A stretch of DNA of 64,000 bases. Source: Paucibacter_B soli (GTDB lineage: Bacteria > Pseudomonadota > Gammaproteobacteria > Burkholderiales > Burkholderiaceae_C). This document shows, in pieces, positions 51,887 to 60,743 of the stretch. The DNA lies in the NCBI RefSeq assembly GCF_037482845.1, contig NZ_JBBHJW010000002.1, forward strand, positions 372,001 to 436,000, given 5' to 3'. Positions within the stretch are counted from its first letter, which is position 1. The number at the start of each line of letters is the position of its first letter. The notes under the pieces were generated by a model. The model was not told the origin of the DNA, made no database searches, and saw nothing but the letters and a program-made list of their open reading frames with translations. The position numbers and the translations under genes are program-made.

Positions 51887-52828
51887 ATGCAGACCTCCGA
51901 TCTTCATCTGCGCGCGCAGCCGTCCACGCCCTGCCTGGAACTGCAGGGCCTGGGCAAGCAGTACGCCGGCGGCCGGTGGGGCCTGCGCGATTTCAGCGCC
52001 ACGCTGCGGCCCGGCATCACCGGCATCCTGGGGCCCAACGGCGCCGGCAAGTCCACGCTGCTGCGCATGCTGGCCACGCTCAGCACGCCCAGCGCCGGCA
52101 CGATCAACTGGCGCGGCGAGCGCGTGCCCACCGCCGGCCTGCACTGGGGTCAGGTCTTGCGCGAACGGCTGGGCTATCTGCCGCAGGACTTCGGCGTCTA
52201 CCCGCAGCTCAATGCGATCGAGTTCCTCGGCTACCTGGCCGCGGCCAAGGGCCTGTCGCCGCGCGGCGCCCGCGCGCGCATCGACGAGCTGCTCGCGCTG
52301 CTGAATCTGCAGCATTGCGCCAAGCAGGCCCTGGGCGGCTATTCGGGCGGCATGCGCCAGCGCGTCGGCATTGCCCAGGCGCTGTTGAACGACCCCGAGC
52401 TGCTGATCCTGGACGAGCCCACCATGGGCCTGGATCTGGCCGAGCGGGCGGCGCTGCGCCAGTTGCTGGCCGAGCTGGCGCAAGACCGCATCATTCTGCT
52501 CTCCACCCACATCGTCTCCGACCTTGAGGCCAGCGCCGAAGACATCCTGATGATGGCCGGCGGCCGCCTGCTCGCGCGCGACTCGGCCGAATCGCTGGCG
52601 CTGGCGCTGCAGGGCCAGGTCTGGCTCTGGACCGTGCCCTTCAAGGACGTGGAGGCGCTGCGCCGGCGCTGGCTGGTGGCGGGCATGCTCAAGCGGCCGC
52701 AGGGCATGCAGCTGCGCGTCATCAGCGCGGTGGCGCCGCATATCGACGCGCGCCCCGCCGAGCCGAACCTGGAAGACGCTTATCTCTCGGCCACGCGGGC
52801 GCGCGCCGCCCAGGCGGAGGCGGCATGA
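51887..52828 (+). CDS. ABC transporter ATP-binding protein (ABC-2 type)
   Basis: A 313-residue ATPase with Walker A GPNGAGKST, Q-loop YLPQDFGVYP, signature YSGGMRQRVGIAQAL and Walker B LLILDEP followed by the H-loop STHIV. The C-terminal 100 residues are the usual extension of ABC-2 exporters. The ATG at 51887 follows GGGAG. Overlaps the permease gene by four bases (ATGA). Contains CAGGTCTTGC at 52151. Confidence 0.93.
   Translation: MQTSDLHLRAQPSTPCLELQGLGKQYAGGRWGLRDFSATLRPGITGILGPNGAGKSTLLRMLATLSTPSAGTINWRGERVPTAGLHWGQVLRERLGYLPQDFGVYPQLNAIEFLGYLAAAKGLSPRGARARIDELLALLNLQHCAKQALGGYSGGMRQRVGIAQALLNDPELLILDEPTMGLDLAERAALRQLLAELAQDRIILLSTHIVSDLEASAEDILMMAGGRLLARDSAESLALALQGQVWLWTVPFKDVEALRRRWLVAGMLKRPQGMQLRVISAVAPHIDARPAEPNLEDAYLSATRARAAQAEAA
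52151..52160 (+). repeat. CAGGTCTTGC word, copy 7
   Basis: Exact copy inside the ABC ATPase gene; read as CAG GTC TTG (Gln-Val-Leu). Preceded by GGGGT. Confidence 0.5.
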
Positions 52829-54429
52829 GGGCGCGGAGCTGGCTGGCGCCGGTCTGGCAGGTGGCGCTGGCCGACTGGCGCGAGCGCAGCCGCGGCCGCG
52901 GCTTCGTGCTGGCGCTGCTGCTGTGCGGCGCGCTCGCCGGCCTGGTGCTGCGCGGCGACATCATGCTGGCCGTGGGCGGCTGGCGCGGCGCCCACAACGC
53001 GGCCTGGGTGGGCGCACAGATGGCGCTGGTGTTCAACACCATGATGAGTCTGTTCGGCTACTTCCTGGTCAAGGGTGGCGTGCAGCGTGATGCTGCCTCG
53101 GGCCTGGCCGACATTCTTGCCAGCACCGGCCTGGGGGCGCTGCGCTATATGGCCGGCAAATGGCTCAGCCATCTGATGCTCTTGCTGTGCATGCTGCTGG
53201 TGATGCTGGCGATGGCGCTGCTGCAGCAGTTCTTTGTGCCGCCCGCCGGCCTGCAGACCCTGCCCATGGGCAGTGCCTGGCAGGCCACGGTGGCGCTGCT
53301 CGGGCCGTTTGTGGTCCTGTGTCTGCCGCTGGCCACGCTGCTGGCCGCCCTCAGCCTGGTGTTCGAGAGCCAGGCCTGGCTGCGTGGCGCCCTGGGCAAT
53401 GGGCTGGTGTTCCTTGTCTTGGTGTTCTTGATGAGCCAGGCCGTGATGAGCGCGGAGCGTGCTGCGCCCGAACCCCTGGGCATGGGTGTGCTGGTGCCCG
53501 ATATGCAGGCCACGCTGCGCGCCCAAGTGCCGCAGGCCAAGACACAGGGCTACACCCTGGGCGGCGGTTTCACCAATGCCAGGCACGCTCAGCAGGTGTT
53601 TGTGTGGACCGGCATGCGCTGGACGGCCGCGCAGGTGCTGCGGCAGTGGCTGTTCCTGCTGCCGGCGGGCGCCTTGCTGCTGCTGGCTGCCGGCCTGCAT
53701 GCGCGCGCCGTCGGCCATGGCCGTCAGGCTGGCGGGTGGGCCGATCGGCTCGATGCGCCCGAGCGCGCGGCGCCGCCGCTGGCCGCGGCAACGCCGCGCG
53801 GCACAGGCATGGCGGCCATGCGGGCGCAGCGCTTGCTTGCGGGGCCGCTGGCGCTGGCCTGCCTGGGCTGGGCCGAGCTGCGCCTGCTGCTGCGCCAGCC
53901 GCGCTGGTGGCAGCTGGGCGCGCTGGGGCTGCTGGCCGCGGGTGCCTGGCTGAGGCAGCCGGCGGCGCTGCACGATGTGATGCTGGCCAGCCTGGCCTGG
54001 GCCACGCTGATGCTGGCGCCCGCGGCTGGCCGCGCCGCGGCGCATGGCGCGGGCGCCTTGCTGGGGAGCTGTTCGCTGGGTGCCCGTTCGCAGCGCTGGG
54101 CCTTGCTGCTGGCGGGCTGCCTGCTCTGCCTGTTGCTGTGCAGCGGGGCCATGCTGGGCATGCTGGCGCTGGGCCGCATCGATTGGCTGTTGGCCAGCCT
54201 GGCGGCCTGCCTGTTCCTGCCGGCCTTGCTGCTCAGCCTGGGCGCCTGGAGCGGCGGTGCGCAGCTGGGCGAGATCGTCGGCGTGCTATGGCTCATGGTC
54301 GGATGGCAAGGCCTGACCCCCTTGGATCCGCTGGCCGCGGGCGCGCTCGCCTATCTGGGGCTGGCGGTGGCGGCGCTGGTGGCAAGCGAACTCGTGCCGC
54401 GCCGGCGACTGGAAGCCGCCTGGGCATGA
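52825..54429 (+). CDS. ABC-2 type transporter permease
   Basis: A 534-residue integral membrane protein with about twelve hydrophobic segments, twice the usual six of a single ABC-2 half, so one polypeptide probably forms the whole pore-like unit. The N-terminal part (DWRERSRGRGFVLALLLCGALAG, KGGVQRDAASGLADILAST) resembles permeases paired with peptidase genes in related clusters, none of which is present. Coupled to the ATPase gene by ATGA. Substrate unknown. Confidence 0.8.
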   Translation: MRARSWLAPVWQVALADWRERSRGRGFVLALLLCGALAGLVLRGDIMLAVGGWRGAHNAAWVGAQMALVFNTMMSLFGYFLVKGGVQRDAASGLADILASTGLGALRYMAGKWLSHLMLLLCMLLVMLAMALLQQFFVPPAGLQTLPMGSAWQATVALLGPFVVLCLPLATLLAALSLVFESQAWLRGALGNGLVFLVLVFLMSQAVMSAERAAPEPLGMGVLVPDMQATLRAQVPQAKTQGYTLGGGFTNARHAQQVFVWTGMRWTAAQVLRQWLFLLPAGALLLLAAGLHARAVGHGRQAGGWADRLDAPERAAPPLAAATPRGTGMAAMRAQRLLAGPLALACLGWAELRLLLRQPRWWQLGALGLLAAGAWLRQPAALHDVMLASLAWATLMLAPAAGRAAAHGAGALLGSCSLGARSQRWALLLAGCLLCLLLCSGAMLGMLALGRIDWLLASLAACLFLPALLLSLGAWSGGAQLGEIVGVLWLMVGWQGLTPLDPLAAGALAYLGLAVAALVASELVPRRRLEAAWA

Positions 54430-54619
54430 GCCGCGCTCGGTGCTTACCCTTGATGGGGCTCAAATTTCGCATGGAGAAATATTGCCCTAGGGTTGCTGCG
54501 GGTTTCGTCAGCCAGCGTTCAGTCCCGCGTCAGAGAGGGGTCAGAGGAGAGGCACACAGTCGCCATCAAGGATCACCGGGCGGTGGTTCTCCATGATTCA
54601 CCATTTGGAGACTTCTCAC

Positions 54620-56305
54620 ATGGCAACTGCTGCTGCAGTGTCGACCAACACGCCGATGACGGCGGAAGAGAAGAAGGTCATCTTCGCCTCTTCCCTCGGC
54701 ACGGTGTTTGAGTGGTACGACTTCTACCTCTACGGTTCGCTGGCTCCGATCATTGCCAAGCAATTCTTCTCGGGCCTGGACCCGCAGGCGGCCTTCATCG
54801 CCTCGCTGCTGGCCTTCGCCGCGGGCTTCATCGTGCGCCCCTTCGGCGCACTGGTGTTTGGCCGCCTGGGCGACATGATCGGCCGCAAGTACACCTTCCT
54901 GGTGACCATCCTGATCATGGGTCTGTCGACCTTCATCGTCGGCGTGCTGCCGTCCTATGCCACCATAGGTGCGGCCGCGCCGGTGATCCTGATCGGCCTG
55001 CGCATGCTGCAGGGCCTGGCGCTGGGCGGTGAATATGGTGGCGCCGCCACCTATGTGGCCGAGCATGCCCCGCAGGGCAAGCGCGGTGCCTACACCTCCT
55101 GGATCCAGACCACCGCCACGCTGGGCCTGTTCCTGTCGCTGATGGTGATTCTGGGCACCCGCACCGCGATCGGTGAGCAGGCCTTCGCCGACTGGGGCTG
55201 GCGCGTGCCCTTCATCGTCTCGATCCTGCTGCTGGCCATCAGCGTGTGGATCCGGCTGTCGATGAACGAGTCGCCCGCCTTCCAGAAGATGAAGAGCGAG
55301 GGCAAGACCTCCAAGGCACCGCTGTCCGAGTCCTTCGGCCAATGGAAGAACCTGAAGATCGTGGCACTGGCGCTGTTCGGCCTGGTGGCCGGCCAGGGCG
55401 TGGTCTGGTACTCGGGCCAGTTCTATGCGCTGTTCTTCCTGACCAGCGTGTTGAAGGTGGACTCGTCCACCGCCAACATCATGGTGGCGGTCTCGTTGCT
55501 GCTGGGCACGCCCTTCTTTGTGGTGTTCGGCACGCTGTCCGACAAGATCGGCCGCAAGCCCATCATCATGGCGGGCCTGCTGCTGGCCTGCGTGACCTAC
55601 TTCCCGCTCTTCAAGGCGCTCACCAACGCCGCCAACCCGGATCTGGCCCGCGCGCAGGCCTCGGCGCAGATCTCGCTGACGGTCGACATGAGCACCTGCT
55701 CCTTCCAGGGCAGCCCGATCGCCCGTGAGGTGGACTTCACCAGCTCCTGCGACATCGCCAAGCGCGCGCTGGCGCAGTCCTCGGCCAGCTACGACACACT
55801 GCCCGGCCCGGCCGGCAGCGTGGCGGTGGTGAAGGTGGGCGACAAGGTCATCAACGGCCTGAACGCCACGCTGATGGCCGGCGGCTACAAGTTCGACGAA
55901 GCCAGCGCCAAGGGCATTGCCGCATTCAAGAAGGAACTGGGCGACGCGATGAAGGCCGCCGGCTATCCCGCCAAGGCCGATCCGGCCAAGGTGAACCAGC
56001 CGATGGTGATCGCGATCCTGTTCGTGCTGGTGCTGTACGTGACCATGGTCTACGGCCCGATCGCGGCCATGCTGGTGGAACTGTTCCCGACCCGCATCCG
56101 CTACACCTCGATGAGCCTGCCCTACCACATCGGCAATGGCTGGTTCGGTGGCCTGCTGCCCTCCATCACCTTCGCGATGGTGGCGCAGAACGGCAACATC
56201 TACCACGGCCTCTGGTACCCCATCGGCGTGGCCGCCATGACCCTGGTGATCGGCCTGCTGTTTGTGCGCGAGACCAAGGACGTGGATATCTACGCGCACG
56301 ATTGA
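54620..56305 (+). CDS. MHS-type MFS transporter with a periplasmic insert
   Basis: A 561-residue major facilitator of the metabolite:H+ symporter type: EWYDFYLYGSLAPII, GRLGDMIGRKYTFL, and LALGGEYGGAATYVAEHAP. Between the later spans (about residues 340-450) is an extra about 130-residue loop with two cysteines (MSTCSFQG and SSCDIAK) that would face the periplasm and could form a disulfide. Likely imports an organic acid or betaine-like solute. The ATG at 54620 follows TGGAG; an ATG at 54593 is less likely. Closed by a strong terminator. Confidence 0.88.
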   Translation: MATAAAVSTNTPMTAEEKKVIFASSLGTVFEWYDFYLYGSLAPIIAKQFFSGLDPQAAFIASLLAFAAGFIVRPFGALVFGRLGDMIGRKYTFLVTILIMGLSTFIVGVLPSYATIGAAAPVILIGLRMLQGLALGGEYGGAATYVAEHAPQGKRGAYTSWIQTTATLGLFLSLMVILGTRTAIGEQAFADWGWRVPFIVSILLLAISVWIRLSMNESPAFQKMKSEGKTSKAPLSESFGQWKNLKIVALALFGLVAGQGVVWYSGQFYALFFLTSVLKVDSSTANIMVAVSLLLGTPFFVVFGTLSDKIGRKPIIMAGLLLACVTYFPLFKALTNAANPDLARAQASAQISLTVDMSTCSFQGSPIAREVDFTSSCDIAKRALAQSSASYDTLPGPAGSVAVVKVGDKVINGLNATLMAGGYKFDEASAKGIAAFKKELGDAMKAAGYPAKADPAKVNQPMVIAILFVLVLYVTMVYGPIAAMLVELFPTRIRYTSMSLPYHIGNGWFGGLLPSITFAMVAQNGNIYHGLWYPIGVAAMTLVIGLLFVRETKDVDIYAHD

Positions 56306-56347
56306 ACGACGCGACGCGTCTGCAGCCAGGCTGCAGGCAAATACAAG

Positions 56348-56373
56348 AGGGGCAGCTCAGGCTGCCCCTTTTT
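56348..56373 (+). terminator. Intrinsic terminator after the MFS gene
   Basis: AGGGGCAGC / GCTGCCCCT, a 9-base perfect stem with a TCAG loop, followed by TTTTT. A second small hairpin (CTGCAGC / GCTGCAG, 56320-56336) lies just before it. Confidence 0.88.
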
Positions 56374-56575
56374 CATGGTTCACGCTGGCAGATGGTGCTC
56401 AAGCGCCGGGCCCGCCGGCCGATGCACAGCTTAAGCAGCGGGCCGCCGCTTGTCCTGCCCTGCCGGCCATCCATCGCCTGGGCGGTCCGGTCCGTGCCAT
56501 ATGCACAGCCGCGCCGGCGGCGGACGCCGACAATTCGCTGCACGGATGGCGGTTTCACCCACGCTTTGACGGGAC

Positions 56576-57001
56576 ATGTGGATGTTGCACAGTTTTTCTT
56601 CTACGCAAGACCGGCGCGTCGCCGGCTTCACTCTGGTCGAGTTGATGATCACGGTGGCGGTGGTGGCCATCCTGGCCGCGGTGGCCATACCCTCCTACCT
56701 CTCCCAGGTGCGCAAGGGACGCCGCAGCGATGCGGTCGATATGGCGGCGCGGGTTATGCAGGCGCAGGAACGCTGGCGCAGCGAGAACAGCAGCTACGCG
56801 ACGCTGGCCCAGCTCAGTATCAGCTCGCCCACTGCCGGGGGCTATTACTCCTTTGCGCTTTCCGGCGTCGCCGCCACCGGCTACACCCTGACCTTCACCG
56901 GCCTTGGTAGCCAGGCCTCCGACAGCGGCTGCACCACGCTGACGTTGACGGTTGCCGCCGGCAATGGTGCCTATACCCCTGCCGCCTGCTGGAGCCGCTG
57001 A
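56576..57001 (+). CDS. pilE: Type IV pilin-like protein (PilE type)
   Basis: A 141-residue prepilin. The leader ends RRVAG and cleavage would give mature FTLVELMITVAVVAIL, with the Glu5 needed for assembly. The globular part ends with a Cys pair (DSGCTT and PAACW), as in small PilE-like minor pilins. First gene of the minor-pilin operon; the last base of its stop is shared with the fimT start. Confidence 0.88.
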   Translation: MWMLHSFSSTQDRRVAGFTLVELMITVAVVAILAAVAIPSYLSQVRKGRRSDAVDMAARVMQAQERWRSENSSYATLAQLSISSPTAGGYYSFALSGVAATGYTLTFTGLGSQASDSGCTTLTLTVAAGNGAYTPAACWSR

Positions 57002-57474
57002 TGCGCCGTACCAGCAACCGCGGCATGACGCTGGTCGAACTGATGGTGACCGTGGCCGTGGTCGTGATCCTGCTGGTGATCGCCGTGCCGGGTTCGGTGG
57101 ATATGTTCAGGCGGCTGCGCGTCGAAGGTGTGGCCAACGAACTGGCTACCGACCTGCAGTACGCCCGGTCCGAGTCCATCCGGCGCCGCGAAGACGTCAC
57201 CCTGGTGAGCAGCGCGGATGGCAGTTCCTACACTCTGACCGGAGTCCCCAGCGCCACCATGCTGAAGACGGTGACCCTGCCCAGCGGTACCAGCCTGAGC
57301 GCTGCCGTGACGATTCGGTTTGAAAGCCTGCGTGGCAGCGCCACGGCAACGGGCACGATCGACGTCAGTGCGGCAGGCAGCACGGGAAGGCTCAGGCTTG
57401 CGGTGGATGAGGTCGGGCGCGTGAGCACCTGCGTCGCCGCGGGCACGTTCATGGGGAGTGCCAAGCCATGCTGA
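57001..57474 (+). CDS. fimT: GspH/FimT-type minor pilin
   Basis: A 157-residue prepilin with leader RRTSNRG and mature MTLVELMVTVAVVVIL. The GspH-like core (LATDLQYARSESIRRRE) and the C-terminal cysteine (AKPC) fit FimT, which primes type IV pilus assembly and in some species binds DNA. The start overlaps the pilE-like stop by one base and its stop overlaps pilW. Confidence 0.9.
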   Translation: MRRTSNRGMTLVELMVTVAVVVILLVIAVPGSVDMFRRLRVEGVANELATDLQYARSESIRRREDVTLVSSADGSSYTLTGVPSATMLKTVTLPSGTSLSAAVTIRFESLRGSATATGTIDVSAAGSTGRLRLAVDEVGRVSTCVAAGTFMGSAKPC

Positions 57475-58208
57475 ACATGACGATGACGACGCGATCGTCG
57501 ACCAGCCAGCGCGCACGACCAGAGCGTGGCATTTCCCTGGTCGAGCTGATGATCGGGCTGGCGGTGGGCCTGATGGTGACGGCCGGTGCGATATCGCTGT
57601 TCGCGACCAATGTCTCGCAGAGTCGGCGTGTGGTGGCGAACGCCCGTGTGGAGCAGGATCTGCGCAATATCGCGGATCTGATCACGCGCGACCTGCGCCG
57701 CGCCGGCTATTGGGGCAATGCCATCAAGGGCACGCTTGCCGTCGGCGCCGGAGCGGCCGCGGCGTCCAATCCCTATGCGTCGGTAGCGCCCGCCAGTTCG
57801 GCAACGGATGGGCAAATCGTCTATTCCTTTTCGCGCGACGCTGACAACGCGTCCGACGCTCTCAAGGATGCAAAGAGCGATGCCGAGATTTTCGGTTTCA
57901 GGCGCAACAGCGAGGACGGTACGGTCGAAATGCAGACAGGTAAAGATACCTGGAAGAAGCTCAACGATCCGAACTACACCACCATCACCGCGCTCAGTCT
58001 GAGCGACGCCAGCCCGGCCAGCATCCCGCTTGGCTACCGCTGCCCGACGAATTGCGCCGCGGGTACGCCAAACTGCCCCGAGGTCAAGGTGCGCCGCTAC
58101 GACCTGGTGCTGACGGGGCGCTCGGTGCTGGACAGCACCGTGGTTCGCACGCTGCGCACCAGCGTGCGGCTTCGCAACGATCAAATGTCGGGCCAATGCC
58201 CGCCCTGA
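57468..58208 (+). CDS. pilW: Minor pilin PilW
   Basis: A 246-residue prepilin. The leader ends ARPERG and mature protein starts ISLVELMIGLAVGLMVTAGA. The family-typical ARVEQDLRNIADLITRDLRRAGYWGN follows. Cysteines in YRCPTNCAAGTPNCPE probably form disulfides in the periplasm. Overlaps fimT by seven bases. Confidence 0.9.
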   Translation: MLNMTMTTRSSTSQRARPERGISLVELMIGLAVGLMVTAGAISLFATNVSQSRRVVANARVEQDLRNIADLITRDLRRAGYWGNAIKGTLAVGAGAAAASNPYASVAPASSATDGQIVYSFSRDADNASDALKDAKSDAEIFGFRRNSEDGTVEMQTGKDTWKKLNDPNYTTITALSLSDASPASIPLGYRCPTNCAAGTPNCPEVKVRRYDLVLTGRSVLDSTVVRTLRTSVRLRNDQMSGQCPP

Positions 58209-58230
58209 GTGGGGCGTGAGGATAGCAAGC

Positions 58231-59487
58231 ATGACGCAACATCCATCATCGAATGCGCGACAGCGCGGCGTCGGCACCCTGGTGGTCACCTTGACGCTGA
58301 TGCTCAGCATGTCACTGGTCGTGTTCTATCTGAACCGCAATGTGATTTTTGAGCAGCGTACCGCGGCCAACCAGATTCGTTCCACCGAGGCCATGGAACT
58401 CGCCGAGGGCGGCATGGAGTGGGCGCTGGGCATGCTCAATACCCCCAAGGAAATCGATACCGCCTGCGTTCCCACCAGTTCTGGGACCACGTTTCGAAAA
58501 CGCTACCTTGCTCCCAGTGGCACCACCTTCACGCCCTTGGTCGGGGTAACTGCGGGCTGCAAGCGCAGTGGCGGCGCATGGACCTGCAGTTGCCCGACCA
58601 GCGGCAATGCCAGCCTTGGCTCGGCCAGCGAACGGAGCTTCACCGTCGTGTTTGCGGCCGTGGCGGGTCAGCCGGGTGCGGTTCAAATCAGCTCTTACGG
58701 CTGCACGGCCCAGTCCGACGCCTGCCGCGAAGGGCAGACTGGCAGCGCCGACGCGAGTGCGATGGTCAGGGCGGTGCTCAAGGCCAGCCCCTTGCTGCCT
58801 GGCAAACCCGCCGGACCCATCACCTGCGGAACCTCGTGCGCCATCGGCGGCTCCTACAACATCGTCAACAACGATGTGGAAACCAATGGCGTGCTGGTCA
58901 ACGCGGGCACGACGATCTCGACCAGCCCGGGCACCTCGCTCACGACCATTCCGGGCCAACCCGCTGCCAATGCGCTGGTCGGTGCCGACAAGTCACTGGC
59001 GGACCTCGCCAGCGCCGATCCGACCTGCAGCAATTCGCGCATGTTCAACGCCTACTTCGGTACCACCATGGATGAGTACCGGACGTCCCCGAATACCACG
59101 GTGCTCTCCTGCGGCAGTGCCAGCGATTGCAAGAACCAGTTGACGACGGCCTACGACCAGGGCAAACGCGCCTTCTACTTCACCTCCGATGTGCAGTTGA
59201 GCGGCAACGGCAGCCTGGGCACGGCGGCCGACCCCGTGGTGTTCGTGACGCCCAATGCGCTGAAGGTGAACGGGAACTGGGATCTCTACGGCATGGTGTT
59301 CTCGAATTCGGCCGACTACAACAACCTCGGCACCGGTGCGGCAAATATCCACGGTGCCATCGTCAGTTGCGCGGCCTATTCGAACAACGGCAACGGCACG
59401 GCAGCGTACGACCCTTCTGTGCTGGACAACCTGAATGCGAATAACGGCACCATCGTGCGCGTGCCCGGCAGCTGGCGCGATTGGTGA
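58231..59487 (+). CDS. pilX: PilX-like minor pilin with a long C-terminal domain
   Basis: A 418-residue protein. The N-terminus (RQRGVGTLVVTLTLMLSMSLVVFYLNRN) and the early EQRTAANQIRSTEAMELAEGGMEWALGM helix are PilX-like, but usual PilX has about 160-200 residues. The extra about 230 residues are rich in Gly/Asn/Thr/Ser and cysteines, with repeat-like strands suggestive of a beta-solenoid or adhesin-like domain. The ATG at 58231 follows GAGGA; the GTG at 58216 is weaker. Confidence 0.8.
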   Translation: MTQHPSSNARQRGVGTLVVTLTLMLSMSLVVFYLNRNVIFEQRTAANQIRSTEAMELAEGGMEWALGMLNTPKEIDTACVPTSSGTTFRKRYLAPSGTTFTPLVGVTAGCKRSGGAWTCSCPTSGNASLGSASERSFTVVFAAVAGQPGAVQISSYGCTAQSDACREGQTGSADASAMVRAVLKASPLLPGKPAGPITCGTSCAIGGSYNIVNNDVETNGVLVNAGTTISTSPGTSLTTIPGQPAANALVGADKSLADLASADPTCSNSRMFNAYFGTTMDEYRTSPNTTVLSCGSASDCKNQLTTAYDQGKRAFYFTSDVQLSGNGSLGTAADPVVFVTPNALKVNGNWDLYGMVFSNSADYNNLGTGAANIHGAIVSCAAYSNNGNGTAAYDPSVLDNLNANNGTIVRVPGSWRDW

Positions 59488-59499
59488 GTGGAGACCCTC

Positions 59500-60642
59500 A
59501 TGATGAATACCTACCGGCTTCAGACCACGGCCAGGCAGCGGGGCTTTACCCTGATCGAGGCGCTGGTGGCCTTGCTGATCATGGCGTTTTGCATGCTGGG
59601 CCTGGCGGGCATGCAGATGGCGATGTCTCGCAACGCCGATCTGGCGCGCCAGCGCAGCGAGGCGACCAGGCTGGCGCAGGAGAAAATCGAGGAACTGCGG
59701 GCCTTCAATTCGATCGAGACCGGTGCGGGCAAGGAGGCCTGGGATGCACTGGCGAACGACAAGGACGAGATAACGACGGGCTCCAACGCGACCTTTACGC
59801 GGCAGGTCACCATGGGTGGCAGCAGCGCCGATTCGCAGCGCACCATCCAGGTGGCGGTTTCTTGGGTCGATCGCAGCGGCGAAACCAAGACGGTGACGCT
59901 CAACTCCTATATTGCCAAGACCGATCCGGCCTTGTCGGGGGCGCTGGGTTTTCCACTGCCGGGCAACGGCAATATCAAACGGCCTAAAAACCGCAATCTG
60001 AACATCCCGATTGCCGCGACCGACCTCGGGCATGGCTTCAGTGCCGTGCCTCTGAACAATTTTGCAATCGTCTTCAGCAATGACTCGGGCTATGTGGTGA
60101 AGCGTTGCCCCTACATGATCGCCTCTGAGGCCCAGCTGGGAGTCTGCAGCGACTACCCGGCCTACATCCTGGCGGGTTATGTGTCAGGTTCCAACTCTGC
60201 GGTCACCGGTCTCAATTTCGGCGGACTCACGGGCACGGCATCGCATGGCGCGGTGGACTGCAGCTTCGGCAACGCGATCAATCAAAACACGCAGGCGGCC
60301 ATCGCAGGCTACAAGTACTACCTGTGCGTGATGCAGGTGGCGAGCGCGGGCGATGCCTGGTCCGGCACGGTGCGCCTGGCCGGCATGGCCTCGGGCAGCA
60401 ACTACCTGGTCTGCCGGTTCCAGTACGCGGCCACCAATGGCCTGAGCGACAACCAGCGCAATGTCCAGGCCTACAGCAATGTGCGGGAATCGCTGGATCA
60501 GCAGAACTACTACCTGACCACCAGTGGCTCCTGCCCGACGGTGGGCGGCCTGGCGACCACCTTGCATCAGCGCTGCACCAGCAGCAACGCCAGTCGTGCG
60601 ACGGATTGCCCGGCCAACCCCGACCCCGCACCGGCACCCTAA
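59500..60642 (+). CDS. pilV: PilV-like minor pilin with a long C-terminal domain
   Basis: A 380-residue prepilin: leader ends ARQRG, mature FTLIEALVALLIMAFCMLGLAG. The helix and first domain (to about 160) are PilV-like. The remaining about 220 residues hold many cysteines (RCPYMIA, GVCSDYPAY, YYLCVMQ, LVCRFQYA, GSCPTV, HQRCTSS, TDCPAN), unlike standard PilV of about 180 residues. The start at 59500 has GGAG six bases upstream; 59503 is also possible. Confidence 0.8.
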   Translation: MMNTYRLQTTARQRGFTLIEALVALLIMAFCMLGLAGMQMAMSRNADLARQRSEATRLAQEKIEELRAFNSIETGAGKEAWDALANDKDEITTGSNATFTRQVTMGGSSADSQRTIQVAVSWVDRSGETKTVTLNSYIAKTDPALSGALGFPLPGNGNIKRPKNRNLNIPIAATDLGHGFSAVPLNNFAIVFSNDSGYVVKRCPYMIASEAQLGVCSDYPAYILAGYVSGSNSAVTGLNFGGLTGTASHGAVDCSFGNAINQNTQAAIAGYKYYLCVMQVASAGDAWSGTVRLAGMASGSNYLVCRFQYAATNGLSDNQRNVQAYSNVRESLDQQNYYLTTSGSCPTVGGLATTLHQRCTSSNASRATDCPANPDPAPAP

Positions 60643-60743
60643 TGTGCAGCTAGACGGCATCGGACGGCCGCGCTCAGCCCGGTGTCAGCAAGCCCGGCAA
60701 GAATGCGGCATCGACTCCATGAATCTTTGCCGGGAACTCTGAC

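Noticed and set aside
54536..54552. GGGGTCAGAG-like words at 54536 and 31535 as REP or RAYT ends
   Set aside because: No partner inverted repeats and no transposase gene nearby; the similarity is only 8-9 bases.
54566..56299. A 577-codon antisense frame opposite the MHS-type MFS gene
   Set aside because: Shadow of a strongly supported membrane protein gene; no domain, no ribosome-binding site.
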